Notes: a model not told the origin generated them from the sequence alone. A stretch of 19,936 nucleotides of DNA from Fulvivirga aurantia (GCF_009711475.1 NZ_SMMD01000927.1:1-19936); one strand, 5' to 3'; counted from the first letter of the stretch, positions 1 through 7,840 are shown. Numbers and translations: made by a program.

Positions 1-784
1 CATTCATGATGGTGAAGGCTATCTACACTCACAAATGGGTAGCATTAAAATCAAACAGGGCGACTATGTCGTTATACCGCGTACTGTAATTTATAAATTT
101 GAGTTTGAAGAAAACAAGCCCCTTAAACTTCTCGTGGTGGAATCGGCCAATCCTATTGAAACGCCTAAAAGATATCGTAACGAATTAGGCCAATTACTAG
201 AGCATTCTCCTTTCTGCGAAAGAGACATTAGACCTCCTTCTGAATTAAAAACTGAAAAAGATCTTGGAGAATACGTAGTAAAAATAAAAAAGCACAATCA
301 GCTGCATGAGTATATATACGAACATAGCCCATTTGATTTAGTAGGCTGGGATGGGTTTTTATGGCCTTATGCTTTTTCGATTCATGACTTCGAACCCATT
401 ACGGGGCGTATTCACCAACCACCACCAGTGCACCAGACTTTTCAGGCATTTGGCTTTGTTATTTGTTCGTTCGTACCACGTTTGTTTGATTATCACCCAC
501 TTTCTATACCGGCACCATACAACCACTCAAATATTGACTCAGACGAGGTGCTTTATTATGCCGAAGGTGAATTTATGAGTAGAAAGGGCATTGATCGTGG
601 TTCTTTTACGCTACACCCAGGCGGTCTGCCACACGGACCACACCCAGGCACGGTAGAAAAAAGCATTGGAGCCAAAGAAACACATGAAATTGCGGTGATG
701 GTAGATACTTTTAAGCCGTTATTTCTTACAAAAGACGCGCTGGAGTATGTAGACAAAAAATATCCTATGAGTTGGAGTGAGTAG
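1..784 (+). CDS. hmgA: Homogentisate 1,2-dioxygenase, 3' part (start lies outside the window)
   Basis: This enzyme opens the aromatic ring of homogentisate to maleylacetoacetate with a mononuclear iron in the cytoplasm, a late step of tyrosine and phenylalanine breakdown. The reading frame is open from base 2, ahead of the first ATG at 35, and encodes HDGEGYLHSQMGS, a cupin strand typical of the family, so the gene is cut by the window edge. About 260 residues remain. Family features include the PITGRIHQPPPVHQTFQ stretch, a DEVLYY segment and the histidine-rich GGLPHGPHPG motif, which probably supplies an iron ligand. The TAG stop is at 782-784. No tyrosine-catabolism partner is visible downstream, so any operon mates would lie to the left. 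Confidence 0.93.
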   Translation, partial: IHDGEGYLHSQMGSIKIKQGDYVVIPRTVIYKFEFEENKPLKLLVVESANPIETPKRYRNELGQLLEHSPFCERDIRPPSELKTEKDLGEYVVKIKKHNQLHEYIYEHSPFDLVGWDGFLWPYAFSIHDFEPITGRIHQPPPVHQTFQAFGFVICSFVPRLFDYHPLSIPAPYNHSNIDSDEVLYYAEGEFMSRKGIDRGSFTLHPGGLPHGPHPGTVEKSIGAKETHEIAVMVDTFKPLFLTKDALEYVDKKYPMSWSE

Positions 785-856
785 ATTAAAGCTATTAGCT
801 AAAAGCCTCTAGCTTCTAGTGTGACTGGGATAAGTCTCTTTATGAATGAATAAATT

Positions 857-1348
857 GTGAAGCAACAAATAGTATCAACTCAAAAGTTAAAGAGCTACCG
901 AGTAATCACACTGTTAATTTGGTTACTATTTTTCTCACTAATGATTATTTATTCTTTCGAAATCTTTTCAGAAGATAGAATAAATTGGTTTGGTCTTTAT
1001 CTACCTGTTTACTTTAGCGTGGCTTTTTATGTGTTGTACATCAAAAGAACTTTGAAATTAAAAAGTGTGGCTGCTGATCAAGAAAATTTATACATTATAG
1101 AAAAAGGCCAGGAGGTGGTAATCCCTTTCGTTGAAATAAAGGAAGTAAAGCTGAAAACAGCTATAGGCACACATTCGGTTCAATTATATAGAGACCTTGG
1201 CTTTGGAAAAGAATTCTTATTTAAATCTTCACTTTGGTATCCGTTCAATTTTAAAAAGGTGGATGATCAGGTTTATGAGCTTCAAAGGGCTATCGAAAGA
1301 GCCAAGCGAGAATACCAACCTAATAATTATCGTGCACTGGGAAGTTGA
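857..1348 (+). CDS. Small two-helix membrane protein of unknown function
   Basis: Not recognised as a named family. The 163-residue product has two hydrophobic segments, about residues 14-36 and 45-64, separated by a short polar loop. A soluble, strand-rich C-terminal half follows (about 70-150) and ends in a basic helix. The layout of two helices followed by a compact beta domain resembles bacterial PH-like membrane proteins, but that is inference from pattern only. The start is GTG at 857; no in-frame ATG lies close by that would keep the first helix. It sits alone between hmgA and rmuC. The minus-strand gene at 5273-5827 has a related layout in the reverse order. Confidence 0.7.
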   Translation: MKQQIVSTQKLKSYRVITLLIWLLFFSLMIIYSFEIFSEDRINWFGLYLPVYFSVAFYVLYIKRTLKLKSVAADQENLYIIEKGQEVVIPFVEIKEVKLKTAIGTHSVQLYRDLGFGKEFLFKSSLWYPFNFKKVDDQVYELQRAIERAKREYQPNNYRALGS

Positions 1349-1391
1349 AACAATTCAACCTTGACCTTGGCCCAATTTGAAAGGTCGCACA

Positions 1392-1417
1392 AACAATATT
1401 GTTAATTGTTAATTGTT
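1392..1417. repeat. 7-bp tandem repeat (ATTGTTA) overlapping a 12-bp palindrome
   Basis: Bases 1398-1417 hold nearly three copies of ATTGTTA (1398-1404, 1405-1411, 1412-1417). The first copy overlaps the perfect palindrome AACAATATTGTT (1392-1403). The array ends 16 bases before the ATG of rmuC, so copy-number change by slippage would alter the leader of that gene. A regulatory role is only a guess. Confidence 0.6.
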
Positions 1418-1433
1418 CATCGATATTTACACC

Positions 1434-2735
1434 ATGATTGAATTGGTTTGGTTAATTACCGGTGTAGTGATCGGAGGCGCAGGTGCGTGGTTTATTGCAA
1501 AATTTAAGTTTGAAAGTGACGCTAAAGATTCTGCTTCGCTGCAAATAGCAGAAGAAAGGGTAAATAACTTACAAAATGAAACCGCCTCTCTAAAAAATGA
1601 GCTGCAACGCGAAAGAGAGCAGGTATTACAACTCAACAACAACCTCTCGACTACAGAAGCTGATTATCGAAATCTTCAGGAAAAGCTCAAAGAACAAAAA
1701 GAAGAGCTCGGTCAACTACAGCAAAAATTTAGCATTGAGTTTAAAAACCTGGCCAACGAAATATTTGAAGAAAAAAGCAGAAAATTTACTGACCAGAACA
1801 AAGTCAATTTAAGTGAATTGCTCAACCCGCTTAAAGAAAAAATTTCTGACTTTGAGAAAAAAGTAGAGGTCAACAGCAAAGAAAGTCTGGAGCAAAGCAC
1901 CGCCTTGAGAGAGCAGTTGAAAGGTCTTCGAGAACTCAACCAGCAAATGACAAAGGAGGCCGAAAATCTCACCAAAGCATTAAAAGGAGACACCAAAACT
2001 CAGGGTAGTTGGGGAGAATTTATTTTGGAGAGTATTCTTGAAAAATCAGGATTAGAAAAAGGCCGTGAATATTTTGTGCAAGAATCATTTACCAACGATG
2101 ACGGAAGAAGACTTCAACCCGATGTGATCGTAAGCCTCCCTGATGATAAAAATATAATTGTAGACTCAAAAGTATCTTTAATAGCATATGAGCGATACAT
2201 CAATAGTGAAGATGACGAAAAGGCTGTTAATCTTAAAGCTCACCTACTTTCAATAGATAACCATATTAAGGGGCTAGACAAAAAAGAATACCAAAAACTT
2301 TATGGCATTGAAGGTTTAGATTTCGTTTTGATGTTTATCCCGGTTGAGCCCGCCTTTAGCATGGCCGTGCAAGCCGATCCGGAGCTTTTTAATAAAGCCT
2401 ATGAGCGCAACATCGTAATGGTAAGCCCATCGACACTGATTGCCACTCTACGTACTATCTCTAATATCTGGAAAAATGAATACCAGAATAGAAATGCACT
2501 GGAAATTGCACGACAGGGAGGAAACTTATACGATAAATTTGTTGGGTTTGTAGAAGATCTAAAGAAGATAGGTAAAAGCCTCGAATCAACACAAAGTGTC
2601 TACAGAGATGCTATGAAAAAGCTATATGACGGGCAGGGTAATCTGGTAACGAGAGCTGAAAAAATTAAGGCCTTAGGAGCTAAAACCAGTAAAACAATAG
2701 ATCAAAAATTAATTGATAGAGCAAAGGAAGACTAA
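1434..2735 (+). CDS. rmuC: RmuC family protein (membrane-anchored, nuclease-like fold)
   Basis: RmuC proteins limit DNA rearrangement at inverted repeats; their exact biochemistry is unsettled, and the core domain belongs to the PD-(D/E)xK nuclease-like group. The product has about 433 residues. An N-terminal helix (about residues 2-23) would anchor it in the inner membrane, and a long charged coiled coil runs from about 30 to 180. The RmuC core follows, with GSWGEFILE and a segment PDVIVSLPDDKNIIVDSKVS carrying the acidic and D-S-K residues expected of the fold. I start at ATG 1434, because the longer frame from TTG 1413 only adds seven residues ahead of the anchor and runs into the repeat array. 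The gap to the next gene is four bases, which suggests co-transcription. Confidence 0.9.
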   Translation: MIELVWLITGVVIGGAGAWFIAKFKFESDAKDSASLQIAEERVNNLQNETASLKNELQREREQVLQLNNNLSTTEADYRNLQEKLKEQKEELGQLQQKFSIEFKNLANEIFEEKSRKFTDQNKVNLSELLNPLKEKISDFEKKVEVNSKESLEQSTALREQLKGLRELNQQMTKEAENLTKALKGDTKTQGSWGEFILESILEKSGLEKGREYFVQESFTNDDGRRLQPDVIVSLPDDKNIIVDSKVSLIAYERYINSEDDEKAVNLKAHLLSIDNHIKGLDKKEYQKLYGIEGLDFVLMFIPVEPAFSMAVQADPELFNKAYERNIVMVSPSTLIATLRTISNIWKNEYQNRNALEIARQGGNLYDKFVGFVEDLKKIGKSLESTQSVYRDAMKKLYDGQGNLVTRAEKIKALGAKTSKTIDQKLIDRAKED

Positions 2736-2739
2736 GTAG

Positions 2740-3120
2740 ATGCAAAGAGTAACACCAGACAACAAGTGGCGTAAACTTATCGTAGTTGGCGATCGTGTTT
2801 TAATTAAACCAAAAAAGCAGTCAGAAAAGACAAGCTCAGGATTATTTTTACCTCCAGGGGTGCAAGAAAAGGAGAAGATCCAAAGTGGGTACATCATTAA
2901 AACCGGCCCAGGTTACCCTATACCTACTCCCGCAGAAGACGATGAACTCTGGAAGGGAAAGGAAGAACAAATAAAGTATGTGCCACTACAAGCACAGGAA
3001 GGTGATTTGGCCATCTTTCTTCAAAAGGGTGCTGTTGAAGTAATCTACGAAGAAGAAAAATACTTCATCGTACCGCAGGCCTCTATTCTCATGTTGGAAC
3101 GAGAAGAAGACATAAGCTAA
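2740..3120 (+). CDS. GroES-like (Cpn10 family) protein, enlarged, not next to groEL
   Basis: A 126-residue Cpn10-fold protein. The core VVGDRVLIKPKK (15-26) matches the start of the GroES barrel. A mobile-loop-like stretch at about 29-49 carries LFL at 35-37, at the place where GroES has its IVL tripeptide for GroEL binding. EGDLAIF (87-93) and VPQASILML (111-119) match the end of the fold. Canonical GroES has about 95 residues; the extra length is a short N-terminal extension and an acidic insert at about 60-85. No groEL is adjacent. The gene lies between rmuC (4 bases away) and a 67-residue gene that overlaps its stop. It may be a secondary co-chaperonin or a Cpn10-fold protein with another role. 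The family call is strong; the role is unknown. Confidence 0.8.
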   Translation: MQRVTPDNKWRKLIVVGDRVLIKPKKQSEKTSSGLFLPPGVQEKEKIQSGYIIKTGPGYPIPTPAEDDELWKGKEEQIKYVPLQAQEGDLAIFLQKGAVEVIYEEEKYFIVPQASILMLEREEDIS

Positions 3121-3323
3121 TGGCAGGAGTTCATTTCAATGCCATGCGTGTAGGCAAAAAATACTCATTGGTAAATTATGGTGAGAAATTCGAGTTTGAA
3201 GTAATCAAAAGACTATCAGAAGAAGAGTTTGTACTTAAAGACCTCAACACATTAGAGACTTATAACCTCTCAGATTTCATTGCTTTTGGCAAGGGCAAAG
3301 ACTTTGAGATCGATGAGATTTAG
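3120..3323 (+). CDS. Small conserved-looking protein of unknown function
   Basis: Not recognised as a named family. The product has 67 residues, with a strand-rich pattern of alternating hydrophobic and charged residues (GKKYSLVNYGEKFEFEVIK, then EEEFVLKDLNTLETYNL) that looks like a small beta barrel or SH3-like fold. There is no signal peptide or membrane segment. The start codon shares one base with the stop of the GroES-like gene (TAATG), so translation is probably coupled and the pair is probably one unit. An acidic tail ends the protein. The overlap and sensible composition support a real gene. Confidence 0.65.
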   Translation: MAGVHFNAMRVGKKYSLVNYGEKFEFEVIKRLSEEEFVLKDLNTLETYNLSDFIAFGKGKDFEIDEI

Positions 3324-3421
3324 TGATCAATATTTTCTGCCATAATCGCTCACAGACTTAAGATAATCACCAGTGCCATGTAGTGTAATTTAAATTTTAG
3401 AGCTATTTTGTACTTAGCGGT

Positions 3422-4261
3422 ATGGAAAAGCTACTAAACATATTGGAATTGACACTCTTTACCATCGGTGAGTATAGCCTTTCTGTCTATATGCTGGTAC
3501 AGGCTTTTCTTATCTTTCTGATAGGTAAATTACTTCTCTTCATTTTTAAAAAAGCCATTAAAAGGTGGAAAGGCGGTAAAATTGACAAAGGCAGTCAGTA
3601 TGCATTATTCCAAATCGTAAGATACCTCATCTGGATTGTGCTAATCGTACTGATTCTTGATGTATTTGGTGTAAAAGTAACAGTGCTCATAGCAGGTTCT
3701 GCAGCCTTACTGGTAGGTATCGGTCTTGGCTTACAACAAACCTTCAACGACATCATATCCGGTGTTATATTATTAATTGAAGGGTCTATTAAAGTTGATG
3801 ATATTCTTGAGGTTGGTGATGATGTTGTGATAGTCAGAAGAATAGGCTTAAGAACATCAATTGTTGAAGACCGAAATGACATCATCATTATTTTGCCAAA
3901 CTCAAGAATTGTCACCGATCAGGTGATTAATTGGAGTCACAATGTTAAACGTTCCCGCTTCAGTATTAAAATCGGGGTGGCTTATGGCTCTGATGTCGAT
4001 TTAGTGATACAACTCCTTACAGAAAGTGCTGCTGAACATTCGAAATGCGACCCAGACAAAAAACCATTAGCCAGGCTTATAGATTTTGGAGAATCATCGC
4101 TCGATTTCGAACTGTTCTTTTGGAGTAAACACATGTTTATCATCGAAGCTGTAAAAAGCGATATTCGAAGAAGTATTGTAAAGAAATTTGAGGCAAATGG
4201 CATTACTATTCCATTCCCTCAAAGAGATGTTAACCTAAAGCAAAACAACACTGATAATTGA
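3422..4261 (+). CDS. Small-conductance mechanosensitive channel (MscS family)
   Basis: MscS channels open under membrane tension and release solutes during hypo-osmotic shock. The 279-residue size and layout match the minimal MscS type. Two N-terminal helices (about residues 18-42 and 62-85) are followed by a pore helix (about 88-125) rich in Ala, Gly and Leu, with GIGLGLQQTFNDIISGVILL. The beta domain begins at IKVDDILEVGD and reads VRRIGLRTSIVEDRNDIIIILPNS. A mixed C-terminal vestibule domain follows, ending near NGITIPFPQRDV, a typical family ending. The gene stands alone between the GroES-like pair and convergent hemB, whose stop lies 13 bases away, so there is little room for a terminator. 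Confidence 0.92.
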   Translation: MEKLLNILELTLFTIGEYSLSVYMLVQAFLIFLIGKLLLFIFKKAIKRWKGGKIDKGSQYALFQIVRYLIWIVLIVLILDVFGVKVTVLIAGSAALLVGIGLGLQQTFNDIISGVILLIEGSIKVDDILEVGDDVVIVRRIGLRTSIVEDRNDIIIILPNSRIVTDQVINWSHNVKRSRFSIKIGVAYGSDVDLVIQLLTESAAEHSKCDPDKKPLARLIDFGESSLDFELFFWSKHMFIIEAVKSDIRRSIVKKFEANGITIPFPQRDVNLKQNNTDN

Positions 4262-4274
4262 GATTTGCTTAGAA

Positions 4275-5249
4275 TTATGAGTTTTTCAGCTTTGCCCACT
4301 CTTTGGCAAAGTAGGTTAATATAACATCAGCTCCTGCCCGTTTAATACTGAGAAGCATCTCATGCATTGTGGCTTCTTTGTTAAGCCAACCTTTTTCGGC
4401 AGCAGCCGCCACCATAGCATACTCACCACTCACATTATAGGCAGCTATAGGTTGTGCGTAATTGTCTTTTAATAGCTTGATCACATCAAGGTATGCCAAT
4501 GCCGGCTTAACCATCAGAAAATCTGCTCCTTCATCCACATCGAGATCAGCCTCTATTAAAGCCTCTCGTTGATTGGCCGGGTTCATTTGGTAAGTTTTTT
4601 TATCACCACTTTTTGGTGCAGAATCTAAGGCGTCTCTGAATGGGCCATAAAAAGCACTGGCATATTTGGCTGAATATGACATGATAGAAACATTGGTAAA
4701 GCCATTTTCATCCAGCACATCGCGTATGTACCCTACTCTACCATCCATCATGTCAGAAGGACCTATTGTATCGATACCTGTTTCTGCCTGAGCCAGGGCC
4801 ATTTTACCCAAAATATCCAGCGTTTCATCATTTACTATCTCCCCACGATCGTTGACAATACCATCATGACCATCACTGCTATAGGGATCCATAGCCACAT
4901 CAGTCATAATAGCTGCCCCGGGAAATTTTTCTTTTATTTCTCTCAAGGCTTTCAAGTAAAAGAAATTGGAGTCATAGCTTTTCGTAGCCATTTTATCCTT
5001 GTGCTTTTCATCTACCACCGGAAAAATATCAAAAGCTTTCACACCCAGCTTCAGGCATTCCTCTATTTCTTTGAGCATAGGCTCGAGCCCAAGCCTATTA
5101 ATACCAGGCATTGATGCAACTGGTACACTACCTGATTGGTCTTCTAATAAAAATAACGGATAAATAAAATCGTTGGTGCTAAGGTGAGTCTCTTGTACAA
5201 GATCACGGATGGCAGCACTTTTTCTGTTTCTTCTTGGCCTAATAAACAT
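4275..5249 (-). CDS. hemB: Porphobilinogen synthase (delta-aminolevulinate dehydratase)
   Basis: HemB joins two molecules of 5-aminolevulinate to form porphobilinogen, the first common step of tetrapyrrole synthesis, in the cytoplasm. The 324 residues match the family. The N-terminus reads RPRRNRKSAAIRDLV. The two active-site lysines are K195 (MSYSAKYAS) and K248 (FLMVKPALAYLD). At residues 117-129 the three cysteines of zinc enzymes are replaced by A119, D121 and D129, the pattern of the Pseudomonas magnesium-dependent type, so a zinc-free enzyme is expected. It follows the membrane-protein gene at 5273 by 23 bases and may share its transcript. A TAnnTTTG box sits just before its start. Confidence 0.96.
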   Translation of the reverse strand: MFIRPRRNRKSAAIRDLVQETHLSTNDFIYPLFLLEDQSGSVPVASMPGINRLGLEPMLKEIEECLKLGVKAFDIFPVVDEKHKDKMATKSYDSNFFYLKALREIKEKFPGAAIMTDVAMDPYSSDGHDGIVNDRGEIVNDETLDILGKMALAQAETGIDTIGPSDMMDGRVGYIRDVLDENGFTNVSIMSYSAKYASAFYGPFRDALDSAPKSGDKKTYQMNPANQREALIEADLDVDEGADFLMVKPALAYLDVIKLLKDNYAQPIAAYNVSGEYAMVAAAAEKGWLNKEATMHEMLLSIKRAGADVILTYFAKEWAKLKNS

Positions 5250-5253
5250 GCCG

Positions 5254-5261
5254 CAAAGTTA
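5254..5261 (-). promoter_or_regulatory. Possible -7 promoter box just before hemB
   Basis: On the minus strand the sequence reads TAACTTTG, an exact match to the Bacteroidota -7 consensus TAnnTTTG, only four bases before the hemB ATG. A clear -33 TTTG at the usual distance is not seen; the nearest is about 26 bases upstream. If used, the mRNA would be leaderless or nearly so. It may be chance. Confidence 0.25.
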
Positions 5262-5272
5262 CCATTTTTAGT

Positions 5273-5827
5273 TTAACTCTGAGCAGGCAAAAGTGTAATT
5301 GGGATATGGTCTGGCCGATAGCTTGATGGGAAGTTTTTAACACAGAAATTTAGCCCGCAAGTAAGCACAAACAGACTGATAGCTACCGGTATAGCCAGTA
5401 AAAAGTTATTGAGTTGATAATTTACAGAAAGATATGTAGCTAATGTAAGTATGGTAATGATTGCCGCTACACGCAACATGTAATATTGTGGCTTTACACC
5501 AAAACCATAAGTCGCTTTGCTCTTTTCTTTTAGGTGCATATGCAAAACCCTTACAAATGAATTATAATGATTTTGCTGTAAGATTTCTCTCTGGTCAAGG
5601 TCCCAATTTTTACTGGTGATAAAAATGGGCTTGTCATCTTTAATATTAAGCGTGCAGGAATAACTACTGGGTGTGCAAAAACCGCCAGGCTTATTGAGCC
5701 ATACCGCAGTTATATTTTTATATGGCACTTCATAGATGGCATCATCTAATACATAGATGATCATCTCGTTCTTCAGAATTAGCGTTCTCTCTTTTCCGCT
5801 CTCGTTTATTTTAAAGCTGTATTCCAT
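5273..5827 (-). CDS. Membrane protein of unknown function with N-terminal beta domain
   Basis: Not recognised as a named family. The 184-residue product begins with a soluble, strand-rich domain (about 1-100) that looks PH-like (ERTLILKNEMIIYVLDD, then ITAVWLNKPGGFC), but this is inference. Two hydrophobic segments follow at about 118-140 and 142-165, with a short hydrophilic tail. There is no signal peptide. It is transcribed leftward ahead of hemB with a 23-base gap, and behind rocD with a 209-base gap that contains a hairpin terminator. The linkage to hemB may be only positional. Confidence 0.65.
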   Translation of the reverse strand: MEYSFKINESGKERTLILKNEMIIYVLDDAIYEVPYKNITAVWLNKPGGFCTPSSYSCTLNIKDDKPIFITSKNWDLDQREILQQNHYNSFVRVLHMHLKEKSKATYGFGVKPQYYMLRVAAIITILTLATYLSVNYQLNNFLLAIPVAISLFVLTCGLNFCVKNFPSSYRPDHIPITLLPAQS

Positions 5828-5990
5828 AGACCAATTGTAATATAAGAAGAAATCCTGTATCTAATTATATAATTTGATAAAAATTCTACCAATGGATAGA
5901 ACATTTACGCCAGTGGTAAATAGAGATTACCAAAGTTCGCGTCCAAATATGTACTTTACAAAAATGCTGAGCACCAGAGATAAGTAATGT

Positions 5991-6027
5991 AAGGGGTATC
6001 TCAAAAAATATTCAGAGATTACCCCTT
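5991..6027 (-). terminator. Probable terminator after rocD
   Basis: The left arm AAGGGGTATCTC (5991-6002) pairs with the right arm GAGATTACCCCTT (6015-6027), with one bulged base and a 12-base loop. It starts ten bases past the rocD stop. A clean T run after the stem is missing on the minus strand, so efficiency is uncertain. The rest of the 209-base gap up to 5828 shows nothing else I can support. Confidence 0.5.
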
Positions 6028-6036
6028 ATCAATGGC

Positions 6037-7314
6037 TTATTTAAAGTCTCTGATTGTACTTTCTATAATATCACAACATTCGTGAAGTTGCTCCTCTGTC
6101 ATTACAAGAGGTGGAGCAAATCTAATGATGTTACCATGTGTTGGCTTCGCCAGTAAACCGTTTTCTTTAAGAGCAACACAAATATCCCATGCAGTAGAGC
6201 TATCTGGTGTGTCATTAATTACAATAGCATTGAGTAGTCCTCTACCTCTCACTAACGTAATGGTATCAGTAGTCTCAATAAATTTATTCATTCTCTCTCT
6301 GAAAATTTCACCCAGCCTACGTGCGTTTTGAATTAGCTTTTCATCATTTACAACTTCAAGAGCCGCCATTGCCACCTTGCAACCTAAAGGATTGCCACCA
6401 AATGTACTCCCATGCTGACCCGGCTTGATAACGTTCATCACCTCATCATCGGCCAACACAGCAGATACCGGATAGGCTCCACCTGATAACGCCTTACCTA
6501 AGATTAAAATGTCAGGTCTTGTATAAGTAGCTTCTTGTCTCTCACACTTGTGCTCACAACTACAGTCACCACAAACTCTCAACAAACCGCCAGTACGTGC
6601 TATACCGGTCTGTATTTCGTCAGCAATAAATAAAGCTCCTTTTTTCTTACAAAGAGCAGCTGCTTCAGCCAGGTAATTTTTATCTGGCACTACAACACCT
6701 GCTTCACCTTGAATTGGCTCTACCAGAAACCCTGCTACATTTTCATCTTCCAACGCTACTTCCAGCGCCTCGATATCATTATAAGGTATATTAAGAAAGC
6801 CTGGGGTATATGGCCCAAAGCTGTTGCGTGCATCTTCGTCATTAGAGAATGAAATTACTGTAGTTGTTCTTCCGTGGAAGTTACCATCACAAACAATAAT
6901 TTTTGCCTGATTTTCAGGAATACCTCTCTTCTCGTAGGCGTACTTTCTACAAATTTTTATGGCAGTCTCTACACCTTCAGCCCCGGTATTCATAGGTAAC
7001 ACCTTGTCAAAACCGAAGTATTCAGTTATATACTTTTCATAAGGCCCTAATATATCATTAAAGAAAGCCCTTGATGTAAGGGTTAATGTTTCTGCCTGTT
7101 CTTTTAAGGTGCCTACAATTTTAGGATGACAATGCCCTTGGTTTACAGCACTGTAAGCAGAAAGAAAATCAAAATATTTTTTACCCTCTACATCCCACAC
7201 GTATACACCTTCTCCTTTAGACAATACCACAGGAAGTGGATAATAATTATGCGCCCCGTGCTTTTCTTCTAGTTTAATTGCCTCTTCCGAAGTTAGTTTT
7301 TGTGTGATTTCCAT
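6037..7314 (-). CDS. rocD: Ornithine aminotransferase (ornithine-oxo-acid transaminase)
   Basis: This PLP enzyme moves the delta-amino group of ornithine to 2-oxoglutarate, giving glutamate semialdehyde and linking arginine and proline metabolism. I start at ATG 7314 ([10 protein letters not shown]; 425 residues), because the eleven residues ahead of it in the longer frame look untranslated. PLP-fold features are [12 protein letters not shown] (109-120), FHGRT (146-150), the PLP-ring aspartate D232 in ADEIQTG, and the Schiff-base lysine K274 in [17 protein letters not shown] is followed by an unusual cysteine cluster, C248, C251, C253 and C257 (CxxCxCxxxC), where typical enzymes have a short loop. 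It is divergent from rpmB with about 260 bases between the starts. Confidence 0.93.
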   Translation of the reverse strand: MEITQKLTSEEAIKLEEKHGAHNYYPLPVVLSKGEGVYVWDVEGKKYFDFLSAYSAVNQGHCHPKIVGTLKEQAETLTLTSRAFFNDILGPYEKYITEYFGFDKVLPMNTGAEGVETAIKICRKYAYEKRGIPENQAKIIVCDGNFHGRTTTVISFSNDEDARNSFGPYTPGFLNIPYNDIEALEVALEDENVAGFLVEPIQGEAGVVVPDKNYLAEAAALCKKKGALFIADEIQTGIARTGGLLRVCGDCSCEHKCERQEATYTRPDILILGKALSGGAYPVSAVLADDEVMNVIKPGQHGSTFGGNPLGCKVAMAALEVVNDEKLIQNARRLGEIFRERMNKFIETTDTITLVRGRGLLNAIVINDTPDSSTAWDICVALKENGLLAKPTHGNIIRFAPPLVMTEEQLHECCDIIESTIRDFK

Positions 7315-7343
7315 GATAATCAAATTAAATGTTATAAAATGCA

Positions 7344-7363
7344 CCACTCATCACGGAGAGTGG
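7344..7363 (-). promoter_or_regulatory. Hairpin in the rocD upstream region
   Basis: The arms CCACTC (7344-7349) and GAGTGG (7358-7363) form a six-pair stem with an 8-base loop, 30 bases before the rocD ATG. A related sequence, CGGAGAG, occurs at 7354-7360 and again at 7382-7388. A -7-like box, TACATTTG, lies at 7404-7411 on the minus strand, so the hairpin would fall inside the leader. No good -33 element is seen, and no metabolite riboswitch is recognised. Confidence 0.35.
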
Positions 7364-7497
7364 CCAACCTTTCCTCATTGACGGAGAGAAATCATCCTGA
7401 ATGCAAATGTAAGCAATCAAACGCTAAGATTAATGGCTATATTTGCAACATACTTTGGGTAAAGTACTGTGTATTAAAAAAATAATATATCGTCCGT

Positions 7498-7529
7498 TTT
7501 GATTATTAATATTCTTTTTGCGATATTTG
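7498..7529 (+). promoter_or_regulatory. Likely promoter of the rpmB-rpmG cluster
   Basis: TTTG at 7498-7501 and GATATTTG at 7522-7529 are separated by 20 bases. This fits the Bacteroidota promoter (TTTG, spacer, TAnnTTTG) except for one base. The start of transcription would be near 7535, giving a leader of about 40 bases before rpmB. Confidence 0.5.
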
Positions 7530-7573
7530 CAGACCCAATTTAAAAAGGTACATAATATTAAGTTTATATAGAG

Positions 7574-7813
7574 ATGTCAAAAGTTTGCCAGATTTCAGGA
7601 AAAAGACCTCAGGTGGGTAACAATGTTTCTCACGCAAACAATAAAACGAAGAGAAAATTTTATCCTAACCTTCACAAGAAGAGATTTTATATCCCTGAAG
7701 AAGATACGTGGATTACATTAAAGGTTTCAACTTCTGCTTTGAGAACAATCAACAAAAACGGCATTACTGCTGTTTTGAAGAAAGCAAGAGCAAACGGAAA
7801 CACATTAGTATAA
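7574..7813 (+). CDS. rpmB: 50S ribosomal protein bL28
   Basis: A structural protein of the large ribosomal subunit. The 79 residues match the family: [21 protein letters not shown] at the start, then [14 protein letters not shown], and a basic C-terminal half with [16 protein letters not shown]. Only one cysteine of the N-terminal zinc knuckle is present (CQIS in place of CxxC), so this is the zinc-free form. It is the first gene of a rightward cluster with rpmG (27 bases away) and the DUF4295 gene, an order common in Bacteroidota. Confidence 0.97.
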   Translation: MSKVCQISGKRPQVGNNVSHANNKTKRKFYPNLHKKRFYIPEEDTWITLKVSTSALRTINKNGITAVLKKARANGNTLV

Positions 7814-7840
7814 GATTACAAGGCATAAAGATATTTTATC

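Noticed and set aside
788..815. AAGCTA/TAGCTT pairing after hmgA
   Set aside because: Weak stem without a T run; not supported as a terminator.
1413..1433. Longer rmuC start at TTG
   Set aside because: It adds seven residues before the membrane anchor, lies in the tandem repeat, and the ATG at 1434 fits the family better.
3595..3915. 106-residue minus-strand frame over the MscS gene
   Set aside because: Shadow of the MscS coding region with low-complexity composition.
7315..7347. Longer rocD start giving 436 residues
   Set aside because: The extra residues ([11 protein letters not shown]) do not match the family; ATG 7314 gives the normal N-terminus.
7438..7445. TATATTTG as rpmB promoter
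   Set aside because: Exact -7 box but no -33 element at proper distance; the pair at 7498-7529 is better placed.
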